DNA of 64,000 bases from Bacillota bacterium (GTDB lineage Bacteria > Bacillota > Clostridia > Christensenellales > Pumilibacteraceae). This document shows, piece after piece, positions 57,221 through 64,000 of the stretch. The stretch lies in the NCBI GenBank assembly GCA_009779975.1, contig WRAY01000005.1:25226-89225 (forward strand), in the 5' to 3' direction. The translations under genes and the position numbers were made by a program. The notes beneath the pieces were generated by a model, which saw only the letters and a list, made by a program, of their open reading frames with translations, was not told where the DNA came from and did no database searches. How positions within the stretch are numbered: position 1 is the first letter of the stretch; every line of letters begins with the position of its first letter.

Positions 57221-59941
57221 ATGAACATGAAACTTTTCAAAAGAATTTACTATCCGGCATTAGCGCTTTTTGCACTATTGTTTTTTATTTTTTCAGCAGT
57301 AAATGCGACAACCGGAAGTTATGACAGGTCACGATTTGACGATGAGTTTATGGGCAATGTCAGAGACCATGTCAGGATTTTGACGCAAGATGAGAGGAAT
57401 GTTTTTAACTTAACTCATCTTGACTATTCTCGTGATTATATTTTCAATCAACTTACTGAATTTTCGGAGGTTGTTGAAACTATAGAAGTCAGAGGGGACA
57501 TCGAGCCTCGTGAATTTCACACAGCAATTAATTCAGGCGACCCTGACCATGGCGAACGGTGGAACACTATATGGAGAAATACCCCGGTGACAACTCGTCA
57601 ACGAGCGATTGTTAACCAGTCAACAGGCGAGCGTATTTCATGTTTTGAGCCAAATGAACTGCACATAATGCGTCATGTCGAAAATGTCATAACATTCATT
57701 CCGGGAAGAGCAACAAGAGAGGGCAGAGATGCTAATGCCGTTATGTTTATGGCACACTTTGACTCAGTTCATCAAGGAGCAATGGACAATGCAGTGCCGG
57801 TTTCTGCAATGCTTGAAGTTGCAAGGCACTTAATGGAAAACTACCATGATGCGTTTGAAAACGATTTAATATTTGTTTTCACTGATGCGGAAGAAGAGGG
57901 TATGCTTGGAGCATATGCCTTTTGGTATCAGTTCCGTGCTTTTGACAATGTTACCGGCCGTGTTTCACTCGGAACTAACTTTGACTCAATGGGCAATGGC
58001 GGAAACATTTTGATGTTTGAAACTCACCATAGCGACCATGCGATGATGAGAGAATACAGCCGTATCAGAACCAGCGTTTTCACTTCTTCACTTGCCGCAA
58101 TGGTCTATAGTGCAATGCCTAATTTCACTGACTTTGATATTTACGGACCTTATGTTCCGTCACTCAACTTTGCAAATGTCGGCGGATTTAGAGTTTACCA
58201 CACACAACAAGATACCTATGAAAATGCAAACTTCAGGCTTGCCGGACAGTTTGCAGACATAATGTTTGATCTTGCAGACCACTTCGGAAATTTTAATTTC
58301 GGAACCTACAACAATCAAGTTTTGCAAGACAGCGCAAGGGGAGTTTTCTTCACTTATCTTAGAACAACTGCGTCATTTCCGTTTAGTGTGTCCTATGTTT
58401 TGGGCGGATTGATAATTTTGTTATTCATCGTTTTAGTTGTTCTTAATATGAAGAAAAAACACATCTCTTGGAGCGGAGTTGCAAAAGGCGGATTTGTTCA
58501 GGTTTTGACACTTTTAGCAACTACTGCTATGATGTTTTTGATGTATTTCATCATAACAATGCTTCTTGTTCTTTTCGGTGCGCTTCCATTTAGAGGCATA
58601 ATGTCAATACTCTATTTAAATTTGCCAATTGTTATTTTCTCGCTGATACTTGCCGGCACTATTGCAGTCACATTTTATATCATTTTCAAAAAAGCATTTG
58701 CAGCAAAAGGAAAAGATGTGGTGAGAGGAAACTCAGTCATAATCGTTATGCTTGGTTTAATCTTGAGTTTTGCTCTTCCTGCGGCAGGATACCTATTCAG
58801 CATTATCGCAATTCTTTTGCTAGGTGTCATGATTGCAAGTGTTTTGTTCGGGGAAAAAATCAGAGAAAAATTCAAGATGGATTCAGAAAGACTATTCCTC
58901 CACACTGTCCCGATGATTTTTGGACTTCCCATAATACTTCCTGTTGTTATTTTGGGCGGTCAAGTTTTAGGAGCAATATTGTTCCCTGTGTTCATTTTGC
59001 TGTTCCTTTTGTTAATGGGCTCAATCCTTCCATATGCAAACTATCTAAAGCCGAGCCTTAATACGGTTTGGGGACGCTTTCCTCAAAAAACAATTCGCTA
59101 TGAAAGGACAGTGACTGAGCAAGTCGAGGACAAAGCGAAAAAAGGAAAGTTCAAAGAAGTAACTGAAAAGAAAATAGTCAAAGAAAAAGAAAAAAGAACT
59201 TATCGCAACAGAACCGGTCTTCTCATAATGACAGTCACGGCAATAGTTGCACTCTTATTCAGCGGCGGATTCGGAGCAAGATTTAATGACAACTTAATCG
59301 GCGGTATGGGTTGGAATTCAATGATTTATCACTCGGCAGTTGTTCTTGTTGTTGACGGCAGCAACAGAACGCTGGAAGTTCATGATATTGTTTCAATGAG
59401 ATATTTTGAAAGAGCGTATGGTTTTGGCGGATTTTCTTGGGATGGGGAACTTAGAGCGTTCACAAAAACTGCTCCGAGCGGACTTGACATTCCAAATCAC
59501 AACCCTGTTTCTCGCAACGGATATGATTTTTCATTCTCACTCTTTTATGCAAGGAGCGGCTATGTGACAGTGACGGTTGACGGAGTAAGAGATGTAACGG
59601 CATTCATATTCACCCCCAATGCACTGGTTGGCGAACTAACAGAAGATATTGAGCATTTCAGAGTGGAAAACAGATTCAGAAGAGATAGTTTCACATTCAA
59701 AATGCCGGTTCCGGGACCGGGCAGCATAACTGACGGCGGAACGTTCTTCATGAGAATTGAGGGAAGCGCCCCATCAATTGAGGTGTCCTATACTGAAAAA
59801 GTCTTTAATCACAACATAGTAGAAAATATCAATGAATTTGTTGCGCTTCAAAACCACTTTAATTATCAAGACTATCCGGACATTCACCCGCACCTAAGAG
59901 CAAACTTGATATTCAGACACAATGCAACATTAACAGCATAA
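57221..59941 (+). CDS. M28-family membrane-embedded metallopeptidase
   Basis: 906 residues. Signal-anchor helix (about 10-30), then an M28 Zn-aminopeptidase domain with ligands in MAHFDSVHQGAMDNA (about 176-190), the EE of FTDAEEEGMLGA (about 222-230), Asp in GTNFDSMGNGG and His in RVYHTQQDTY. About nine helices follow (about 385-610 and one near 670), and a C-terminal beta-rich domain (about 700-906). The plan resembles the Pff1-type vacuolar membrane proteases. Its peptidase domain is likely outside the cell. ATG 57221 follows AAAAAGAGGAAAAACCAT. Confidence 0.87.
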   Translation: MNMKLFKRIYYPALALFALLFFIFSAVNATTGSYDRSRFDDEFMGNVRDHVRILTQDERNVFNLTHLDYSRDYIFNQLTEFSEVVETIEVRGDIEPREFHTAINSGDPDHGERWNTIWRNTPVTTRQRAIVNQSTGERISCFEPNELHIMRHVENVITFIPGRATREGRDANAVMFMAHFDSVHQGAMDNAVPVSAMLEVARHLMENYHDAFENDLIFVFTDAEEEGMLGAYAFWYQFRAFDNVTGRVSLGTNFDSMGNGGNILMFETHHSDHAMMREYSRIRTSVFTSSLAAMVYSAMPNFTDFDIYGPYVPSLNFANVGGFRVYHTQQDTYENANFRLAGQFADIMFDLADHFGNFNFGTYNNQVLQDSARGVFFTYLRTTASFPFSVSYVLGGLIILLFIVLVVLNMKKKHISWSGVAKGGFVQVLTLLATTAMMFLMYFIITMLLVLFGALPFRGIMSILYLNLPIVIFSLILAGTIAVTFYIIFKKAFAAKGKDVVRGNSVIIVMLGLILSFALPAAGYLFSIIAILLLGVMIASVLFGEKIREKFKMDSERLFLHTVPMIFGLPIILPVVILGGQVLGAILFPVFILLFLLLMGSILPYANYLKPSLNTVWGRFPQKTIRYERTVTEQVEDKAKKGKFKEVTEKKIVKEKEKRTYRNRTGLLIMTVTAIVALLFSGGFGARFNDNLIGGMGWNSMIYHSAVVLVVDGSNRTLEVHDIVSMRYFERAYGFGGFSWDGELRAFTKTAPSGLDIPNHNPVSRNGYDFSFSLFYARSGYVTVTVDGVRDVTAFIFTPNALVGELTEDIEHFRVENRFRRDSFTFKMPVPGPGSITDGGTFFMRIEGSAPSIEVSYTEKVFNHNIVENINEFVALQNHFNYQDYPDIHPHLRANLIFRHNATLTA

Positions 59942-59946
59942 AATTA

Positions 59947-60019
59947 AGTGAAAAGTGAAATGTGAAAATTGGGATGTATTTTTGAAATTAAAATTAAAAA
60001 TAACCGTACCTTTCACTTT
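59947..60019. repeat. Family B inverted heptad repeat (copy 6)
   Basis: AAGTGAAAAGTGAAATGTGA on the left, CCGTACCTTTCACTTTA on the right, between the M28 and GH95-like genes. Confidence 0.8.
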
Positions 60020-60037
60020 AAAAAACGGAGTTTTTTC

Positions 60038-62431
60038 ATGGTAACAATAAGAAAACCAAAAAATGCACTAAAATTTTCAAAACCTGCCGGTTGGTGGGGT
60101 TCGCTTTGGCGTGAAGGCTTGCCGATTGGTAATGGGGTAGTGGGTGCATCTGTCTATGGCGGAGCGGCATCTGACACTGTTATGATAACACATTCAGACT
60201 TATGGTGGCAGGGACAAACCGGAGTTTTGCGTGATGTCGCCGACAAACTGAAAGATGTCCGCAAAAGAATTGATGACGGACATTTCAGAGAGGCTGAAAA
60301 TATTTTTTCAACCGCTTTCATGTCACAAGGCTATCGTCCTCAAATGGCGTATCCGCTTCCGCTGTGCGATTTTAAAATTGAGCAAAACATCGAAAAACAA
60401 GTCAAGGAATATGCCAGAGTTTTGAACATGGAAAACGGTGAGTGCGGAGTAACATTCAAAGACGGGGCAACGCGTTTTGAAAGAAGTGTTTTTGTGTCGA
60501 ATGCCCAAAATATTATTTGCTATGAAATGAGTCATGCCGGGGCAAAAACCATTGATGTTAAGTTTTCGCTTGACATGCACGAAAAATTCAATGCAAGAAC
60601 TTCTACTGCCGTTTCAAAATTGCCTGATGGCGTAAATGTTAAATATGAAAACTACTTTATGTATTTTTCCGCACGAAGTGACAACGGAACTGAGTTCGGT
60701 GTTGTTGCATTCATCAATCACTATGGCGGTTCTCAAGTTGTTCAGCCTGATGGCATTTCAATCAAAGGTGCGGACAGAGTTTTAGTTCTTTTGAAACCTT
60801 TCATTGAAAGTCAAAGAGAAAAAGAATGGAAAGCACTAAAAGAAACATTGCCAAAAATAAAACTTACATACGAGAAGTTATTGAAAGAACACACTCCGAT
60901 TCACCAAAAACTTTTCTCGTCATGTGAACTAGACCTTGAAGCCGATGGCAGAGACAGGTTTGTCAATGATCTATTGGACGAAACATTTGAAAATGGAGAA
61001 ATGCCTCCGGCTCTTTTAGAAAAAATGTGGGCATATGGAAGATACCTTCTTGTCACCGGTTCAAAAAAAGCGTCCAGACCGCTTGCTCCTTATGGCTTAT
61101 GGTGCGGAGACTACAAAGCAGAAGATTCCCAAATCAATTCGTCAGGCGGAATGCAAACAATTTATTCTCATGCCCTAAGCGGAAACATGGCTGAATATTT
61201 AGAGAGCGTTTTCACATATTATGAAAGCGTGATTGATGACTTAAGAAAAAACGCATCAAGAATCTATGGAGCAAGAGGCATTTTCATTCCCTCAATAATG
61301 GCACACGGTGCAGGTGTTGTCGGAAATATTTCTCCGAATGTCTTGCATTTCACCGGTGTTGCAGGCTGGGTTTGTCAGTTGTTCTATGATTACTATCTCC
61401 ACACTGACGACAAAAACTTCCTAAAAAACAGGGCACTTCCTTTTATGAAAGAAGCCGCACTGTTCTATGAAAACTTTTTTAAAGTTCAAGGTGATAATTT
61501 CTATGAATCATCACCCTCATATTCTCCTCACACAACTCCGGGGAATATATCTCAGCAAAACCCCGACCCATTGCATATCGCAAAAAATTCTTCACTTGAT
61601 TTTTCAATTGCAAAAGAATTGCTTGCTAATCTTATTGAGGGAAGCGAAATAGCAGGAGCAAACAAAAGTGAAATTCCAAAATGGAAAGACATGTTGACAA
61701 GAATGCCGTCTTACGCAATCGCCCCTGATAACACTGTCAAAGAATATCTCGACTCAAGGCTGACTGACAACCCTGACGCTCCGTCAACTGCAATGTTCTA
61801 TCCTGTTTTCCCGGGAACTGAAGTTAATTTTTCAACCCCCGAACTAAAAAAATCATTCGAACAAACAGCAAAGAAAAAATATTTATCGTCATCTCGTGAA
61901 CAAACTGCAGCCTCACTTTCAAGATACGCAAACATTTTTGCCCGACTTGGAGATGGGGCATTGGCATTTGAAGCCCTAAACGCACTTGTTCGCGGAATGA
62001 GCATGGGGAATTTGATTTTCTCAATGACCGATTATCGTGGAATGGGAATGGGTAAAAGCGACATTTGGTCACAATACACAATTGAGCCAAACATGGGGGT
62101 GACAAGTTGCGTTCAAGAAATGCTGGTTCAATCTTCTTCAAAAATGCTGATGCTTCTTCCCGCTCTTCCGGACGCAATGAGCAAAGGAACAATTGAAGGT
62201 CTTTTGACAAGAGTTGGCGTTGAAGTTGTTTCTCTGTCATGGGACAAAAGAAAAGGAAATATTTCTCTTAAACTAAAAGCAAAAAAAGCATCAAAAATCG
62301 ACCTAGTCCTTCCCTCAACTTCAAAGCGCTGGAAAAACATAGGACAAGAACAATTCAACCCGGAAACAGGTATTGTTCAAGGACTGAACCTGCCTGCAGG
62401 AAAAGTTCTTTCATTCAGCATTTCGTTTTAA
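60038..62431 (+). CDS. Glycoside hydrolase of the GH95-like family
   Basis: 797 residues from ATG 60038 (AACGGAGTTTTTTC). The order is that of GH95 alpha-fucosidases: an N-terminal beta domain (WREGLPIGNGVVGASVYGG near residue 22), an (alpha/alpha)6 barrel with the conserved helix block, and a C-terminal beta domain (VEVVSLSWDKRKGNISLKLK). In this protein the usual N-x-N site region reads SQINSSGGMQTIYSHAL, and the LQGIWN block is only APYGLWCGDY, so the active site differs from known L-fucosidases. No signal peptide is seen, so it may act inside the cell on imported sugars. Confidence 0.75.
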   Translation: MVTIRKPKNALKFSKPAGWWGSLWREGLPIGNGVVGASVYGGAASDTVMITHSDLWWQGQTGVLRDVADKLKDVRKRIDDGHFREAENIFSTAFMSQGYRPQMAYPLPLCDFKIEQNIEKQVKEYARVLNMENGECGVTFKDGATRFERSVFVSNAQNIICYEMSHAGAKTIDVKFSLDMHEKFNARTSTAVSKLPDGVNVKYENYFMYFSARSDNGTEFGVVAFINHYGGSQVVQPDGISIKGADRVLVLLKPFIESQREKEWKALKETLPKIKLTYEKLLKEHTPIHQKLFSSCELDLEADGRDRFVNDLLDETFENGEMPPALLEKMWAYGRYLLVTGSKKASRPLAPYGLWCGDYKAEDSQINSSGGMQTIYSHALSGNMAEYLESVFTYYESVIDDLRKNASRIYGARGIFIPSIMAHGAGVVGNISPNVLHFTGVAGWVCQLFYDYYLHTDDKNFLKNRALPFMKEAALFYENFFKVQGDNFYESSPSYSPHTTPGNISQQNPDPLHIAKNSSLDFSIAKELLANLIEGSEIAGANKSEIPKWKDMLTRMPSYAIAPDNTVKEYLDSRLTDNPDAPSTAMFYPVFPGTEVNFSTPELKKSFEQTAKKKYLSSSREQTAASLSRYANIFARLGDGALAFEALNALVRGMSMGNLIFSMTDYRGMGMGKSDIWSQYTIEPNMGVTSCVQEMLVQSSSKMLMLLPALPDAMSKGTIEGLLTRVGVEVVSLSWDKRKGNISLKLKAKKASKIDLVLPSTSKRWKNIGQEQFNPETGIVQGLNLPAGKVLSFSISF

Positions 62432-62446
62432 AAATTGATTTAATAT

Positions 62447-62475
62447 TGTATTGGCGATTAATAATCGCCTGCATG
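62447..62475. repeat. Short A-like palindrome
   Basis: TGTATTGGCGATTAATAATC then GCCTGCATG; arms GGCGATTA/TAATCGCC. Confidence 0.6.
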
Positions 62476-62576
62476 AGCGTTTTTAATGTCTGAAAGAGTG
62501 CGGTCAGTAACTACTCCTATAATTCTAATTCATATATTGAGGCTATCTCTAAAGAGAAGTCTACTCAAAGGAAAAC

Positions 62577-63302
62577 ATGCTAAAAAACCCCTCTCAAAAC
62601 AATGCTCCGACTTTATCAAAAGCGGAGACTATAACTACTGCGGCAATGATTCTTGCATTAACCGCAATAATGGCACTGCCTGCTTTTGTCTTTTTTTTCC
62701 TGGTGCCGCTTTTATTTGCAGCAACAACCCAAAGACTTCGCATGGTAATTTTTGCAAGCGTATGTTTTGGTGTTATTAGTATTTTATATTCTTTAATTAA
62801 TTTCGGGACTCTTGCAATCGGAATAATTTTTATCCATTCCCCATGGATAGCAATCATACCCAGAATCGGAGCGGGACTTGTTGCCTATTTTGTTTTCAAA
62901 CTTTTCCGCAAACTAATAAAAGATACTAACTATGTCAAAAAAGTATTGCCTTTCGCAATATCAGGCGGCATGGGGGCTCTTGCAAATTCTGTCTTTGTTC
63001 TCGGATGGATTGCAGTTGAGTATGTGTGGCTTGGAAGAAGTATTTCGATGCTTGACGGAGTTTTGGAGGGTATCACTTACTATTTTGGTTGGGAGCGTGC
63101 TTTTAATTTGGTTGACCTTATCATGATTTTCATCATGCCCTTCAATGTTCCGATAGAATTTGCAATAGGAGTAGGGCTTGTTCCGCCAATATCAATCGCC
63201 TATTTAACGGCAAGAAAAAAGTGGGCAAAGGACACAGGACTGCCGATTATAGAAACTGACGAGGAAAGGAAAGAAGAGATAGAAATGGAAAGTGAAAGGT
63301 GA
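62577..63302 (+). CDS. ECF transporter S component family protein
   Basis: 241 residues with about six helices, like the substrate-binding S subunits of energy-coupling factor transporters for vitamins. The start is ATG 62577, behind AAAGGAAAAC. The nearby ECF A and T subunits are absent here, as is usual for group II ECF systems. The last residues EMESER and the stop codon are made by the GTGAAAGGTGA heptad repeat. The cargo cannot be named. Confidence 0.7.
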   Translation: MLKNPSQNNAPTLSKAETITTAAMILALTAIMALPAFVFFFLVPLLFAATTQRLRMVIFASVCFGVISILYSLINFGTLAIGIIFIHSPWIAIIPRIGAGLVAYFVFKLFRKLIKDTNYVKKVLPFAISGGMGALANSVFVLGWIAVEYVWLGRSISMLDGVLEGITYYFGWERAFNLVDLIMIFIMPFNVPIEFAIGVGLVPPISIAYLTARKKWAKDTGLPIIETDEERKEEIEMESER

Positions 63303-63366
63303 AAAAAATTGCTAGAATTAATTTAAAATAACCAGGACGCACTTTTCACATTCCACTTTTCACTTA
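63290..63366. repeat. Family B inverted heptad repeat (copy 7)
   Basis: AGTGAAAGGTGAAAAAAATT on the left, TTCACATTCCACTTTTCACT on the right. It overlaps the previous stop codon and ends 6 bp before the next ATG. Confidence 0.8.
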
Positions 63367-63371
63367 ATGAA

Positions 63372-63890
63372 ATGAATGCCATTAACCCCCATTCAGGCGA
63401 AGTTTTTTCACCATTTGCCCCAAAAATAGAGCAAATTCATCTTATCGACATAGCGCACTCGCTGTCGTTTATGTGTCGTGCTAATGGTCATTTTGATAGT
63501 TTTTTGTCAATTGCTCAACATTCCATAAACTGTGCAATTGAAGCAAGGGAAAGGGGGCACTCAAAAAAAATTCAACTAGGTTGTCTTTTTCATGACGGCA
63601 GTGAAGCCTACATATCAGACATAGCCGCTCCTGTTAAACAATATTTGCATGACTATCTCAAATTGGAAAATCATTTGCAATCACTCATTTATCAAAAATT
63701 TCTCGGCGAACAACTAACCGAAGAAGAACAAAAAATAGTTAATGACATAGATTTCAACATGTTAATCCTTGAATTCAACAATCTGACAAACAAAGAAGTT
63801 TTCAAACAAGAACCAAATATTATATCCCATTCAAATTTGAAAACTTCAAAAAAACAAAGGAAGACTTTATTAAAATATATAATGAGTTGA
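63372..63890 (+). CDS. HD-domain phosphohydrolase (YfbR-like)
   Basis: 172 residues of the HD superfamily. Metal ligands fit the His of FLSIAQHSINCA, the HD pair of GCLFHDGSEAYISD and the later Asp in DIDFNM. Proteins of this kind are 5'-nucleotidases or related phosphohydrolases. ATG 63372 has no Shine-Dalgarno sequence and lies 6 bp after the heptad-repeat right arm. The protein ends 110 bp before the window end. Confidence 0.82.
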   Translation: MNAINPHSGEVFSPFAPKIEQIHLIDIAHSLSFMCRANGHFDSFLSIAQHSINCAIEARERGHSKKIQLGCLFHDGSEAYISDIAAPVKQYLHDYLKLENHLQSLIYQKFLGEQLTEEEQKIVNDIDFNMLILEFNNLTNKEVFKQEPNIISHSNLKTSKKQRKTLLKYIMS

Positions 63891-63943
63891 TGATTAGTAG
63901 TCAGTGATTGGATAAGGATAAAATTTTTTTCAAAAAAATTTGA

Positions 63944-64000
63944 ACCACCAACCACCAACCACCAACCACCAACCACCAACCACCAACCACCAACCACCAA
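63944..64000. repeat. 7-bp tandem repeat (ACCACCA)n at the window end
   Basis: About eight copies of ACCACCA run to the last base of the window, so the full length is not known. A minus-strand reading frame through it gives only LVVGGWW repeats and is not a gene. Confidence 0.85.

Noticed and set aside
63692..64000. Minus-strand ORF at the window end with LVVGGWW repeats
   Set aside because: It is only the reverse reading of the 7-bp tandem repeat and the end of the HD-domain gene.

Overview
The window looks like chromosome from a low-GC, Gram-positive-type bacterium of the Bacillota, most likely a clostridial lineage. Signs of this are the large SRP RNA with an Alu-type domain, the rplU-prp-rpmA order with a Prp-cleavable N-terminus on L27, the yqfC-yqfD-phoH sporulation-type cluster, a SpoVB-like flippase, ComEC/ComFC, a Pta-AckA acetate pathway and many lipoproteins. 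The species is not recognisable. Promoters are unusually regular: TTGACA-like boxes, usually preceded by C, mostly with a 17-bp spacer and TATAAT-like boxes.

Layout. 1-8.3 kb: the 3' part of a U32 peptidase gene, then a metal regulon made of two FecCD permeases, an ATPase, a binding lipoprotein, a ZIP transporter and a DtxR-family regulator. Palindromic GTTAG...CTAAC sites lie at each promoter except the regulator's own. 8.3-17.5 kb: BaiN-like flavoprotein, a large Cys-rich repeat lipoprotein, SRP RNA, a Ser/Thr kinase, a small XRE regulator with a divergent small gene, and a class A PBP. 17.6-23.4 kb: an accessory island of small unknown genes, two membrane-anchored surface proteins, a tRNA-like RNA element, an HNH remnant and an IS481-type transposase. 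23.5-30 kb: two paralogous lipoproteins, a CASTOR/POLLUX-type channel and an MscS channel. 30.4-39.4 kb: pta, ackA, comFC-like, rpoD, an acyltransferase-like gene, a small XRE gene and comEC. 39.4-47.2 kb: lipoproteins, a ZnuABC-like transporter, small membrane proteins, folC and a SpoVB-like flippase. 47.3-64 kb: small membrane protein, lipoprotein, rplU-prp-rpmA, OGG-type glycosylase, NfeD-like protein, yqfC-yqfD-phoH, coaE, lytic transglycosylase, HTH protein, M28 membrane peptidase, GH95-like enzyme, ECF S component and an HD hydrolase.

The most striking feature is the load of short palindromic repeats in at least four families. Family A is a GC-rich hairpin (TGTAGGGGCGG...CCGCCCGCAC). 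It lies between genes and also in frame inside at least five coding regions (U32, BaiN-like, ComEC, FolC, CoaE). Family B consists of inverted arrays of a 7-bp unit (GTGAAAA / TTTTCAC), mostly placed just upstream of start codons. Family C is an element of about 75-90 bp whose ends carry TTGACA and supply the -35 box of neighbouring genes. Family D carries GTCATTCTGAGC ends. Other 7-bp tandem repeats also occur. A second theme is leaderless transcription: at least five genes have a start codon 6-8 nt after the -10 box and no Shine-Dalgarno sequence.
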